Origin: Nesterenkonia ebinurensis | GTDB taxonomy: Bacteria > Actinomycetota > Actinomycetes > Actinomycetales > Micrococcaceae | DNA length: 64,000 nt | Reading direction: 5' to 3' | NCBI RefSeq assembly: GCF_008711175.1 | Contig: NZ_VWNF01000032.1 | Coordinates: forward strand, 62,001-126,000 | Shown here: piece after piece, positions 18,857-27,975 of the stretch | Position numbering within the stretch: the first letter of the stretch is position 1 | How the letters are laid out: every line of letters starts with the position of its first letter | Program-made: the position numbers and the translations under genes | Notes under the pieces: model-generated | Database searches by the model: none | What the model was told of the DNA's origin: nothing | The model's input: only the letters and a program-made list of their open reading frames with translations

Positions 18857-20919
18857 GACAGCCGCAGGATGCCACCCAGCCGCATGATGCAGCGGGAAGC
18901 GAGCCAACGGAGGTGATGACCGAGACATTGATGACGACGCCGTCCTCTCATCTTTCTGCCCCTGCTCCGCTGCTGGAGATCAGCGGGCTGACTGTGGAGT
19001 TCCCCACCGAGGAGCGGCTGGTCACCGCAGTGGCCGCGGCAGACCTGACCATCCGGGAGAACCAGGTGCACTGTCTGGTGGGAGAATCCGGCTCCGGGAA
19101 GTCGCAGACCGCACGTGCCGCTCTGGGGCTGCTGGACCCGCCGGGAAGGGTGGCCGGCGGGCAGATGCTCTTCCACCAGTCTGACGGCCAGGTGCTGGAC
19201 CTGGCTGACCTCAAGCCCCGTGGCCGGCGGATGCGGCATATCCGCGGCGGGGAGATCGGGATGATCTTCCAGGAGCCGGCGCGCAGTCTCTCCCCCCTGC
19301 ACACTGTGGGATTCCAGATCGCCGAGGCCATGCGCCTGCACCGGGGACTGACCAAGAAGGAGTCCTGGGAGGCGGCGGTGGAGGCGCTGCGCGCAGTGCG
19401 CATCCCCCGCTCAGAGCTGCGCGCCAAGTCCTATCCCTTTGAGCTCTCCGGAGGCATGCGGCAGCGGGCGATGATCGCCATCGCTCTGGCCGGTCAGCCG
19501 CGTCTGCTGATCGCCGATGAGCCCACCACCGCCCTGGATGTCACCACCCAGGCTCAGATCCTGGACCTGCTGCGGGAGATCCAGGCCGAGCGCGATATGG
19601 CGATCCTGTTCATCACCCATGACCTGGGCGTGGTGGCCGAGATGGCCGATGAGGTCTCGGTGATGCGCCGCGGCGAGGTGGTGGAGCACCGCGAGGTCCA
19701 TGATCTCTTCGCCGCCGCGGAGCACTCCTATACGCAGATGCTGCTGAAGGCCACCCCCAAGCTCCGGGTGCCCACGGAGCGTCCTGGATCCCCACCCCTT
19801 GCCCCTTTCCGTTCGGTGGGCACCAACGCCCACAGTTCTACTGGTTTCGGAGCCATAACGTCGGCCTCCGTGGCCACCGTCAGGGGCAGCGCGACGACGA
19901 CAGCCGCGGCAGATGCGGCCAAGCCGCTGGTGGAGGTGCGGAACCTGACCCGCTCCTTCATCCTGAAGTCCGGTGCGCTAGGACTGCAGCGCAACCAGCT
20001 GCGCGCGGTGGACGGGGTGGACCTGGACATCTACGCCGGGGAGACCCTCGGCCTGGTGGGTGAGTCCGGCTGCGGGAAGTCCACGCTGGCCAAATGCCTG
20101 CTGCGGGTGGAGAAGCCCACCGGCGGCACCGTCCTCCAGCGGCTGACCACACATGTCACGGGGGATGTGGCGGCGGTGCCGGAGCGCCAGCTGCGCGAGT
20201 ACCGCCGCCAGATGCGGATGGTGTTCCAGGACCCCTTCGCCTCGCTGAACCCTCGGATGACGGTGCGGGACATCCTGCTGGAGCCGGTCCGCGGGGACGG
20301 GCCGATCTCTGACAACTGGTTGGTGGAGCTGCTGGAGCTGGTGGGCCTGGAGTCCGAGCACCTCGAGCGCTACCCCCACGCCTTCTCCGGGGGCCAGCGC
20401 CAGCGGATCGGGATCGCCCGGGCCATCGCCACCGACCCGCAGGTGCTGGTGGCAGATGAGGCGGTCTCCGCCCTGGACGTCTCGGTGCGCGCCCAGGTGC
20501 TGGACCTGATGGCCAGGCTGCAGGCCGAGCGGGGACTGAGCTACCTGTTCATCTCCCATGACATGTCCACCGTGGAGCACCTCAGCGACCGGGTGGCGGT
20601 GATGTACCTGGGCAAGCTGGTGGAGACCGCCCCCACCGCGGAACTGTTCACCCGGCCCATGCACCCCTATACCGAGACCCTGCTCTCCGCGGTGCCTATC
20701 GCGGACCCGGTGAGGCAGCGCGGGCGTGCGCGCATCGAGATCTCCGGGGAGCTTCCGGACCCCACGGAGAAGCCCTCCGGCTGCCCCTTCCGCAGCCGCT
20801 GCCGGTTCGCCCAGGAGATCTGCGCCACCGAGACTCCCCCGCTGCGAGGGACCGGTGAGGGCCGCCAGACCGCCTGCCACTTCGCCGAGCAGCTTCAACT
20901 GACCGGGATTCTCCGGTAG
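18853..20919 (+). CDS. Fused double ABC ATPase (DppD-DppF type)
   Basis: This 688-aa protein contains two complete ATPase domains. Domain 1 has Walker A GESGSGKSQT, signature LSGGMRQRAM and Walker B LLIADEPTTALD. Domain 2 has Walker A GESGCGKSTL, signature FSGGQRQRIGI and Walker B LVADEAVSALD. The C-terminal GCPFRSRCRFAQEIC motif is typical of the peptide/nickel/oligosaccharide ATPase group. A linker of about 65 residues rich in A, S and T joins the halves. The fusion fixes a 1:1 ratio of the two motors. The gene overlaps the permease by 4 bases and ends the operon. Confidence 0.94.
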   Translation: MRQPQDATQPHDAAGSEPTEVMTETLMTTPSSHLSAPAPLLEISGLTVEFPTEERLVTAVAAADLTIRENQVHCLVGESGSGKSQTARAALGLLDPPGRVAGGQMLFHQSDGQVLDLADLKPRGRRMRHIRGGEIGMIFQEPARSLSPLHTVGFQIAEAMRLHRGLTKKESWEAAVEALRAVRIPRSELRAKSYPFELSGGMRQRAMIAIALAGQPRLLIADEPTTALDVTTQAQILDLLREIQAERDMAILFITHDLGVVAEMADEVSVMRRGEVVEHREVHDLFAAAEHSYTQMLLKATPKLRVPTERPGSPPLAPFRSVGTNAHSSTGFGAITSASVATVRGSATTTAAADAAKPLVEVRNLTRSFILKSGALGLQRNQLRAVDGVDLDIYAGETLGLVGESGCGKSTLAKCLLRVEKPTGGTVLQRLTTHVTGDVAAVPERQLREYRRQMRMVFQDPFASLNPRMTVRDILLEPVRGDGPISDNWLVELLELVGLESEHLERYPHAFSGGQRQRIGIARAIATDPQVLVADEAVSALDVSVRAQVLDLMARLQAERGLSYLFISHDMSTVEHLSDRVAVMYLGKLVETAPTAELFTRPMHPYTETLLSAVPIADPVRQRGRARIEISGELPDPTEKPSGCPFRSRCRFAQEICATETPPLRGTGEGRQTACHFAEQLQLTGILR

Positions 20920-20923
20920 GTTC

Positions 20924-21967
20924 TCAGTCCCGCGGCGTCGTGGTGGACTCCCTGACCACCAGTTTGGGAGCGATGGTGATGTGCCTATCTTCAGCCCGGC
21001 CGGCGATCCGCTCGCTGAGCATCTCCAGGGCCAGCTCCCCCATCCGGGCCCGCGGCTGGTCCACGCTGGTCAGCTGTGGGCGGAGCATCCGGCAGACACT
21101 GGAGTTGTCATAGCCCACGATGCTCAGCTGCCCCGGCAGTCGGAGCCCGGCGTCCAGACAGGCTCCCACCAGGTCGGCGGCCACCCGGTCGTTCTGAGTG
21201 AACACCGCGGTGGGAGCGCCCTTCTCCTGCTGGATCTGGAACACCAGGTACTTGATGGCGGCTTCAAGCTGCTCCGGGCCCTCCACCTGCGGGTCCACAT
21301 CCGGCAGCATCCGACGCATCATTTCGCTGAAGGCCGCCCGCCGGTGCATGGCCGCCGGTCTGGACGAGCCGGTCAGGTGGGCCATCCGGGCGTGCCCCAG
21401 CCCGATCAGGTGCTGCACCGCCTGCTTGGCACCCTCCTCATCCCGGTTGGCCACCGTGTCCACCCCGGGCACCCGGTACGGCAGCCGTCCGACCACCACC
21501 AGTGGGACCCGCTTGCCCACCTTCTCCAGATAGTGCGGAGGCACCCAGGAGGAGACGATCACCACGCCCTCAACCCCCAGAGCCAGCAGTGAGTCCAGTT
21601 CAGCCTGCAGACGTTTGGCATCTCGGCGCCCGTGTCCGATCACCAGGCGCAGGTTATTCTGCACCGCGGCGTCCTCCACCCCTGCGGTGACGTCGCGGTG
21701 GTAGCTGTTGCCCAGGTCCTGCAGCAGAATCCCAATCAGTCCGGTGCGGCCCTGCACCAGGGAGCGGGCCCACACATTAGATCGGTAGCCCAGCTCCTGG
21801 GCCACCTGCAGAATGTGCTCCCGGGTGGCCTCGGAAACTCCGCGCTGGTTACGGATGGCCAGACTGACTGCTGATTTGGAGACCCCGGCTGCCTCGGCGA
21901 CGTCGTGAATGGTGGGTTTGCGCCCGGCGCGTCGGCGCTGAGCCGCGGAGGTCGTAAGGCTGGCCAT
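20924..21967 (-). CDS. LacI-family transcriptional repressor
   Basis: This 347-aa protein has an N-terminal LacI helix-turn-helix (PTIHDVAEAAGVSKSAVSLAIRNQRGVSE, residues 16-44) followed by a periplasmic-binding-protein-like effector domain (LIGILLQDLGNSYHRDVTAGVEDAA). I start it at ATG 21967 (MASLTTSAAQ); the frame stays open back to a GTG at 22078, but that would place the operator inside the gene. It is convergent with the ABC operon and divergent from the HAD gene. The palindrome at 22,033 in its upstream region suggests autoregulation and control of both neighbours. Confidence 0.93.
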   Translation of the reverse strand: MASLTTSAAQRRRAGRKPTIHDVAEAAGVSKSAVSLAIRNQRGVSEATREHILQVAQELGYRSNVWARSLVQGRTGLIGILLQDLGNSYHRDVTAGVEDAAVQNNLRLVIGHGRRDAKRLQAELDSLLALGVEGVVIVSSWVPPHYLEKVGKRVPLVVVGRLPYRVPGVDTVANRDEEGAKQAVQHLIGLGHARMAHLTGSSRPAAMHRRAAFSEMMRRMLPDVDPQVEGPEQLEAAIKYLVFQIQQEKGAPTAVFTQNDRVAADLVGACLDAGLRLPGQLSIVGYDNSSVCRMLRPQLTSVDQPRARMGELALEMLSERIAGRAEDRHITIAPKLVVRESTTTPRD

Positions 21968-22032
21968 GAGGGTCAGATTAGGCGGCGGAAGTAGCGAAAT
22001 CGTGCCCAACTGTTGCGTTCCAGCAGATTGTT

Positions 22033-22046
22033 GTGGAACGTTCCAC
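22033..22046. promoter_or_regulatory. Putative LacI operator O3
   Basis: GTGGAACGTTCCAC is a perfect 14-bp palindrome in the divergent region between the repressor gene and the HAD gene. It is the best-conserved member of the operator set (consensus TGGAACGTTCCA). Confidence 0.75.
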
Positions 22047-22110
22047 GACTGTTTACCCACCGTCCGCTCACGTGTCACCGCGCGTTCGTACTTTCAGCCT
22101 CGTTGTGCTT

Positions 22111-22124
22111 CTGAACCGTTCCAG
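22111..22124. promoter_or_regulatory. Putative LacI half-operator O4 before the HAD gene
   Basis: CTGAACCGTTCCAG matches the operator consensus CTGGAACGTTCCAG at 12 of 14 positions, with an intact right half. It lies 13 bases upstream of the HAD gene ATG and overlaps its ribosome-binding region. Confidence 0.5.
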
Positions 22125-22137
22125 CTGAAAGGCTCCC

Positions 22138-23775
22138 ATGACCGACACTGCTCTGCCCCGCCCACTGGAACGCCGCCCCAAGGCTCTGCTGCTGGACTTC
22201 GGCGGGGTGATCATCCTGACCGCCAAGCGTCCCGAGGGCCGGGCCGAATTCGCCCGGTTGCTCCAGCAGCGCCTGGCCGCCGCGGGGATTGAGGTTCCTG
22301 CCGCCCAACTGGAGGAGGCTCTGGGCGCTGGGTCCACTGCGCTGAAGCACTGGAAGCATGCCGCCTCCCGCCGCCGGAGCCCGCGTGAGCTGACGGTGGC
22401 GGAGATTCTGGAGTTCTACTTCGCCGAGCTGCCGGAGACGGCTCGTGCGGTGCTCAGCGGTGACGGCGCAGATCTGCTGGACACCATGGCCACCGCGCTC
22501 ACCGAGCACAATCTGCGCCCTGGAGCCGCAGAACTCATCGCTTACGCCCAGCAGCAGGGCATAGCACTGGGCGTGGTGTCCAATGCGCATTCCGGGCGCA
22601 GTCACCGCCGCATCCTTTCCCAGCTGGGACTCGATGAAGCTTTCGGCGTGCAGATCTACTCCGATGAGGCGGGCATCCGCAAACCTCATCCGGATATGCT
22701 CCGCCGCGCCGCGACGGCACTCGGCGCTGAGCTGACCGACTGCTGGTACGTGGGTGACACCCTGGACCGCGACCTGGTCGCCGGGCGCCGTGCCGGGGTG
22801 GGCGCAGTGGTGCTCACCCGCTCCCAGCACACCGATGAACCGCCCTTCCCGGTGCCGGACATCCCGGAGGCTGTGGTGGAGGATCCTGCTGAGCTGCTTG
22901 AGCTGCTGAGGTCGGCAGCAGAGAACGACGACGCCGCCCGGCCCTCCCCTGCCGCGAACGGAACCCCGCTGTCGGCGCCCAGTACCAGCCCGGCGTGGCC
23001 GTCCTCCACCCTGCCGCAGGTGCAGAACCAGGTGATTCTGCTGGACCACGGCGGGGTGGTCTCCCATTCGGCGAAGCCGCAGGCCCCCTTCGCGACTGCC
23101 GCCGATGCCCTGGAAGCCGTGCTGCGCCAGGCCGGCGCACCGGTGCAGCCCGGCCGCGGGCTGGAAATTGTGCGAGCGGCCCATGAGCGGTACAAGCTGC
23201 ACAAGGGCTCCCAGGATGAGGAGGCCAGCTACCGGGAGATCACCGCCCGCCAGTACTGGGGTGAGTTCACCGATGGGCTGGTTTCCGAGCAGCAGCATCA
23301 GGCGCTGCTGGCTGAGGCCGAGCAGCTGCAGATGGCCCTGTACCAGTCCAAGTCGGTGAAGACCGAACGGGAGGGGATCCGGGAACTGCTGGAGTTCTGC
23401 TCAGAGACCGGGCGCCGCGTCATCGTAGTCTCCAACACCATCTGCGGTCCCGGGGTGCGCAGCATCATCCGCGGCTACAGGCTGGGGGAGCACATCGCCG
23501 GCTGGGTGTGCTCCAACGAGTTCGGGCTGAAGAAGCCTCATCCGGCGATCTTCCAATACGCACTTCAGATGGCCGGAGCTGCCCCGGAACATGCGGTGAT
23601 GGTCGGCGATAAGCCCTTCAACGACGCCTTCGGCGCTCAGGGGGTGGGAATCAGCCGGCGGATCATCACCCGCGGCGGCTCCGGGGACGATGGCGAGATC
23701 GCCCGCGGCCTGAACACCGGTTGGATCACCGATGTGGTGGACCACCCCGGCCAGATCCCCGCCCTGCTCCGCTGA
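22138..23775 (+). CDS. Tandem-domain HAD-superfamily hydrolase
   Basis: This 545-aa protein has two complete HAD domains in one chain. Domain 1 shows motif I LLLDFGGVI (D20), motif II VVSNAHSG, motif III RKPHPDM and motif IV WYVGDTLDRD. Domain 2 shows motif I LLDHGGVV (D303), motif II VVSNTICG, motif III KKPHPAIF and motif IV MVGDKPFND. An A/P/S-rich linker lies at about 262-297. Both motif I copies have Gly at the second acidic position, as in YihX-like sugar phosphatases. The operator upstream and the LacI and importer neighbours suggest dephosphorylation of an imported sugar product; this is inference. Confidence 0.85.
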   Translation: MTDTALPRPLERRPKALLLDFGGVIILTAKRPEGRAEFARLLQQRLAAAGIEVPAAQLEEALGAGSTALKHWKHAASRRRSPRELTVAEILEFYFAELPETARAVLSGDGADLLDTMATALTEHNLRPGAAELIAYAQQQGIALGVVSNAHSGRSHRRILSQLGLDEAFGVQIYSDEAGIRKPHPDMLRRAATALGAELTDCWYVGDTLDRDLVAGRRAGVGAVVLTRSQHTDEPPFPVPDIPEAVVEDPAELLELLRSAAENDDAARPSPAANGTPLSAPSTSPAWPSSTLPQVQNQVILLDHGGVVSHSAKPQAPFATAADALEAVLRQAGAPVQPGRGLEIVRAAHERYKLHKGSQDEEASYREITARQYWGEFTDGLVSEQQHQALLAEAEQLQMALYQSKSVKTEREGIRELLEFCSETGRRVIVVSNTICGPGVRSIIRGYRLGEHIAGWVCSNEFGLKKPHPAIFQYALQMAGAAPEHAVMVGDKPFNDAFGAQGVGISRRIITRGGSGDDGEIARGLNTGWITDVVDHPGQIPALLR

Positions 23776-23817
23776 GACTGCCCCGGCGCCTGCTCAGAGC
23801 TGGTCCGGCGGCTTTCC

Positions 23818-24489
23818 TCAGACGATCCTTCTCTGCTCCGCCCAGCGGGTGAGTTCGTGGCGGGAGCTCAGCTGCAGTTTGCGCAGCACCTTGGACACAT
23901 GGGTCTCCACAGTTTTGATCGAGATGAACAGCTCGGAGGCTATCTCCCGGTAGGTGTAGCCGCGGGCGATCAGCCGCATCACCTCCACCTCTCTGGCCGA
24001 GAGCCGATCCAGCTCCTCGTCACGGACATCCTCCACCAGCCCGGAGGTGCCGAAGGCGTCCAGAACGAAACCTGCCAGACGTGGTGAGAAGACGGCGTCG
24101 CCGGCTGCCACAGCATCGATGGCGCTGATCAGCTCCTGGGTGCTGATGGTCTTGGTGACATAGCCCCTGGCTCCGGCACGGATCACTGAGACGACATCGG
24201 TGGCCTCGTCCGAGACGCTGATCGCCAAGAAACGCACCTCTTCCAGCAGGTCGCGACAGAGCTTGACCACCTCAGCCCCGCCGCCGCCGGTGCCGCCGGG
24301 TAAGTGCACATCCAACAGCACTACCTCGGGTCTGGTGTGGCGGATCATCTGTGCGGCCTCGTCCACGGTGGGCGCCTCACCGACCACCTCCACGGCATCG
24401 CCCAGCTCGGCCTTGAGCCCGGACCGGAAGATGCCGTGGTCGTCAACAATCACCACGTGACGCCGCCTGCTGGTCTCAGTGATCATCAT
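23818..24489 (-). CDS. LuxR/NarL-family response regulator
   Basis: This 223-aa regulator has a receiver domain (VVIVDDHGIFRSG, predicted phosphorylation site D60 in VVLLDVHLPG) and a C-terminal LuxR helix-turn-helix (LSAREVEVMRLIARGYTYREIA). Its ATG lies inside the last codons of the kinase gene, so the pair is coupled, with AGAGAGG as ribosome-binding site. It likely controls the PspC envelope-stress genes on the other side of the kinase. Confidence 0.93.
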   Translation of the reverse strand: MMITETSRRRHVVIVDDHGIFRSGLKAELGDAVEVVGEAPTVDEAAQMIRHTRPEVVLLDVHLPGGTGGGGAEVVKLCRDLLEEVRFLAISVSDEATDVVSVIRAGARGYVTKTISTQELISAIDAVAAGDAVFSPRLAGFVLDAFGTSGLVEDVRDEELDRLSAREVEVMRLIARGYTYREIASELFISIKTVETHVSKVLRKLQLSSRHELTRWAEQRRIV

Positions 24490-25873
24490 GCACCTCTCTG
24501 CCGTTGGGGGTGGGCTGGGCCTGCATCGGGGTGGACGATTGGGTCGAGCGAGATGAAGAAGCGCCTTCATCGCCGGGACGATTGTGGGAAGCCGCATGAG
24601 CATCATGGGGCAGGAACAGCTGGACCTCGGTGCCGCGCTCGGTGGATCTGATTCGGGCGCTCCCACCAGCTCGGTCCATCCGGCCGATGATGGACTCCCG
24701 CACCCCCATCCGGTCCTCGGCGATACCCTCCAGGTCGAAGCCCTGCCCGCGGTCGCGGACGAACACAGCATCCTCGCCGTGGGTGGATTCGATGTACACC
24801 GAGGCCGGTCCAGCATGTCTGATCGCGTTGAGGATGGCCTCCCGGGTAGCCGCTACCAGTGGTTGGTGGTAGTTCCGCCGGGATTCACCCACGGTCACTA
24901 CCTCCACCGGCACTGAGTGCAGTTCCTCCAGCTCGGCGGCCACTGCCATAACCTGGTCCTTCAGACTGCCGGTGGCCTGGGCGTTCTGCCGGTAGAGCCA
25001 AGCCCGTAGCTGACGTTCCTGCCCGCGGGCCAGACTCTCCACTGCCGCAGGGTCAGCCTTCTGCTTTTGGATCATGGCCAGGGTCTGCAGCACTGAGTCG
25101 TGCAGGTGGGCGGCGATATCGGCGCGCTCGGCCTCGGCTGCGGCCCGTTCCCGGTCCACCTGGGCGGTGCGATAGAGCTTGATGAACCATGGGGCCAGCA
25201 CCAGGGCGAGCCCGGCCAGCAGCATGGCCCCGACGATCAGCCCAGTGATCAGCTCCCCGGCGCCCACCAGGCCGCCGGCGATCACCAGTACGGCGACCAT
25301 CACCAGTCCGGCGCCGAAGCTGACCTGCCAGAGCGCCGCGCTGCGCTGGGCGGGGTCTGAGCTGTCGGCATGTGTGCGGTCGATCTGAGTCCAGGCCAGG
25401 ATCACTCCGCCCAGGATCACAGCCGGGGCCACCACTGTGCGCCAGTCCATGGTGAAGCCCAGCAGCTGGGCCAGGAACATGCCGCTGACTGCCAGTAACG
25501 CACAGCCCAGCAGCACCTCAGGGGAGGAGGTCAGGGCGTCGAGTCCGCGCTGCAGCGCAGCCCGCCAGCCGCTGCCGGAACCCGCAGCTGGCGGCGGGGA
25601 GGTCTCCTGCACTGCCGGGCCGCTGAGCCCCCGCCGGGCCGCGCCTGGGGTGGGCTCCTCTTCAGTGGGCACAAAGATCCACAGCCAGCAGTAGAGCAGC
25701 AGTCCCACACCTGCGGCCAGGGCCAGCCCGATGAAGAGCACTCTCACCAGGGGAACCGAGATCCCCAGATGCCGGGAGAGCCCCAGGCATACCCCGGCCA
25801 CTGGGGTGTCCGAGGCGCGGCGCAGTGGCGGCCGCTGGGGCACCTGGCTGCTCGGCGTCGTCGTGGGTTCCAC
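24476..25873 (-). CDS. PspC-domain sensor histidine kinase
   Basis: This 465-aa kinase has an N-terminal PspC module (about residues 15-72, LRRASDTPVAGVCLGLSRHL) with its helix, then four more predicted helices (about 118-235). A HisKA_3-type dimerisation segment follows (IAAHLHDSVLQTL, predicted phospho-His H258) and then an ATPase domain (EAILNAIRHAG, VRDRGQGFDL). The start is a GTG. It is divergent from a second PspC protein at 26,000. The arrangement resembles actinobacterial cell-envelope stress systems related to LiaFSR. Confidence 0.92.
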   Translation of the reverse strand: MEPTTTPSSQVPQRPPLRRASDTPVAGVCLGLSRHLGISVPLVRVLFIGLALAAGVGLLLYCWLWIFVPTEEEPTPGAARRGLSGPAVQETSPPPAAGSGSGWRAALQRGLDALTSSPEVLLGCALLAVSGMFLAQLLGFTMDWRTVVAPAVILGGVILAWTQIDRTHADSSDPAQRSAALWQVSFGAGLVMVAVLVIAGGLVGAGELITGLIVGAMLLAGLALVLAPWFIKLYRTAQVDRERAAAEAERADIAAHLHDSVLQTLAMIQKQKADPAAVESLARGQERQLRAWLYRQNAQATGSLKDQVMAVAAELEELHSVPVEVVTVGESRRNYHQPLVAATREAILNAIRHAGPASVYIESTHGEDAVFVRDRGQGFDLEGIAEDRMGVRESIIGRMDRAGGSARIRSTERGTEVQLFLPHDAHAASHNRPGDEGASSSRSTQSSTPMQAQPTPNGREVHDDH

Positions 25874-25999
25874 CGTTCCATAGTGTCACGGCAACCGTCT
25901 GCTGGGGCAGGGCCGCAGAGGGTTTAGGGGTATGGATCAGGGTCGGATCAGGGCGGTCCCGCATAGCGGCGGATGTGTTCCGGACGGGAGACTTAAGCC

Positions 26000-27469
26000 A
26001 TGAACACTTCACAGCACGGCCGCCGCGAGGCTGGCCATCAGATCTTCGACTGGGTCCGCACCCTCGGGCTGCACCGTCCCCAGGGCGCCTGGGCCGGGGG
26101 CGTGTTCGCCGCAGTAGCCGGCAAGCTGGGCTGGGACACCGCACTGGTGCGCGGCCTGGGCGTGATCGCCTTCTTCATCTTCTTCTCCCCGATGGCTCTG
26201 TTCTACGGGCTGGCTTGGATGTTCCTGCCGGACGCCCAGGGACGCATTCACGCTCAGCAGGCGCTGCGCGGCTCCTACCCCTCCGGGTTCTGGGGAGCGG
26301 CGATTCTGGGCGGGATCGGGGCGATCAACGTGTTCACCCCCAATATTGTGGGGCCCTTCGCGATCCTGCTGAACCTGGTGATCATCGGACTGGTGGCCTG
26401 GCTGCTGTGGGCGATCTTCCGCAGCTACCAGAAGGGCACCGACCAGCACGGCAGCCGGGGCAGCTCCCCAAAAGCGCCACCCTCTGAACCGCGTAGCGGG
26501 GCCGGGTCAGAGGGGCAGCAGCCAGGTGCAGATGGCCAGCACGCCGATGCCAGCCGCCGGGAAGACGGAAAACCTGCCTGGTATCCCAAGGAGGGGCCTG
26601 AGCAGGCTCAGCAGGGTGCTGCGCCCTATACCAGTCCCTATCCCACAGCAGGCGGGTACGGGCAGGCCCACGCCCCTGCGACAGGGGTGAAGGCCGCCCC
26701 CAAGACCAAACCGCAGGAGGATCCCCGGATCCGTGAGGAGAAGCGCCGCCGCCGGCTGGTCAGCTTCGGTCTGCTGCTGCTGGCGATCCCGCTGATCGCT
26801 GCCGGCATGTGGTTCGCCACCACTATCGGTCTGGCTGCCACCAATGCGGTGGTGCTGGGCCTGGCCGCGGTGGTGATCCTGCTGGCACTGATGCACCTGG
26901 TCTCGGCGGTGCGCGGCAAGAAGGGCCGTGGCGGGCTGCTGGGCATCTTCACCGCCTTAATGCTTGTGGTGTTCCTGGTGGGGCCGTCAAATCTGCAGGA
27001 CAGCTCGAACCATGTCTTCGGCAACTACACCACCCAGGCGGGCACAGCGAATACCGCCTTCGCCAACACTACGATGGATCTGCGCTACCTGGCCGATGAG
27101 TTCACCGAGGCCGACGCCGTGGACTTCTCCGACGACGCCGAGTCGGCCGAGTTCCTGGCCATCCGAGACTTCCACACGGTGGTGGAGATCAACAACGCCT
27201 TCGCCAACACCACTGTGATCCTGCCCGACGACGTCTTCTGGGAGATAGACCCGGGGAACTTCTTAGGCAATGTCGAGATCCGCACCCAGGAGGTGTGGGA
27301 GTCCGACAGCGGGATCGGTGCCACCACCCGGGATCACGGGCCGGAGGTGGCCGTCGGCACTGTGCAGCTGAGCGTGGCCAATGCGTTCGGCAATGTGGTG
27401 GTCTACGACGAGACCACCTATGAGCAGGAGGAGCTGGGTATCTTCGAGGAGGAGCAGACCAATGAGTAA
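26000..27469 (+). CDS. PspC-domain membrane protein with LiaF-like C-terminus
   Basis: This 489-aa protein has a PspC module (residues 20-72, WAGGVFAAVAGKLGWDTALVRG) and a further helix pair (about 93-145). A hydrophilic linker rich in P, Q and G and three more helices (about 250-325) precede an extracytoplasmic domain that contains repeated NxAFANTT motifs. The C-terminal part resembles the adhesin-like LiaF/DUF2154 domain. The start has GGGAG upstream. It is divergent from the PspC kinase and probably forms the sensing or output partner of that system. Confidence 0.85.
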   Translation: MNTSQHGRREAGHQIFDWVRTLGLHRPQGAWAGGVFAAVAGKLGWDTALVRGLGVIAFFIFFSPMALFYGLAWMFLPDAQGRIHAQQALRGSYPSGFWGAAILGGIGAINVFTPNIVGPFAILLNLVIIGLVAWLLWAIFRSYQKGTDQHGSRGSSPKAPPSEPRSGAGSEGQQPGADGQHADASRREDGKPAWYPKEGPEQAQQGAAPYTSPYPTAGGYGQAHAPATGVKAAPKTKPQEDPRIREEKRRRRLVSFGLLLLAIPLIAAGMWFATTIGLAATNAVVLGLAAVVILLALMHLVSAVRGKKGRGGLLGIFTALMLVVFLVGPSNLQDSSNHVFGNYTTQAGTANTAFANTTMDLRYLADEFTEADAVDFSDDAESAEFLAIRDFHTVVEINNAFANTTVILPDDVFWEIDPGNFLGNVEIRTQEVWESDSGIGATTRDHGPEVAVGTVQLSVANAFGNVVVYDETTYEQEELGIFEEEQTNE

Positions 27470-27914
27470 GAAGAACCATGACGACGCCGCCACAGAGCGG
27501 GTGCCCCGCAGTCACCAGCCCACCACTCCCCTGCCGCCTGAGCCGGAGGATGTGGATGCGCTGCTCGCTGAGTCGCTGAAGGCGCAGTCGGAGGCTGACT
27601 TCACCTGGAAGGAGCCGGAGCGCAAGCCCCGATGGTGGGAGCGCGCTGAGGCTCAGGCCCCGGAGCCCGGAGCAGTGAGTCCCGCTTTCACCGGTGAGGT
27701 GGCGGCAGTCTCGGCCGCCGGTGACCGACAGGGCATCCGGCTGGGATCGATGGTCTTCGCCCTGGTGGCCCTGGTGCTGGCGGGCTGGGTGGTGGCTTCA
27801 GTGGCTTTCGGGCTGAGCATGGACCCGCTGATGGTGGGACTGGTGATCTGCTCGCTGGCCGGCATCGCGCTGATCGCCGCGGGCCTGCGCCCCAAACCCG
27901 GCACCCGCATCTGA
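27462..27914 (+). CDS. Hypothetical two-pass membrane protein downstream of PspC gene
   Basis: This 150-aa protein has a charged cytoplasmic N-terminal half and two C-terminal helices (about 97-119 and 123-142). I place the start at ATG 27462, which overlaps the end of the PspC gene by 8 bases, so it is translationally coupled; the open frame upstream of it lies inside that gene. No domain is recognised. A role in the same envelope response is inferred from the coupling. Confidence 0.75.
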   Translation: MSKKNHDDAATERVPRSHQPTTPLPPEPEDVDALLAESLKAQSEADFTWKEPERKPRWWERAEAQAPEPGAVSPAFTGEVAAVSAAGDRQGIRLGSMVFALVALVLAGWVVASVAFGLSMDPLMVGLVICSLAGIALIAAGLRPKPGTRI

Positions 27915-27975
27915 GGGTGCTGATCCCGCCGACGGGAGACCCCCTTCGGTTCTTAGCCGCGTTACGCGGGCTTCC

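Noticed and set aside
21968-22078. N-terminal extension of the LacI protein
   Set aside because: The extra residues are encoded by the operator region, and the family begins just before the helix-turn-helix.
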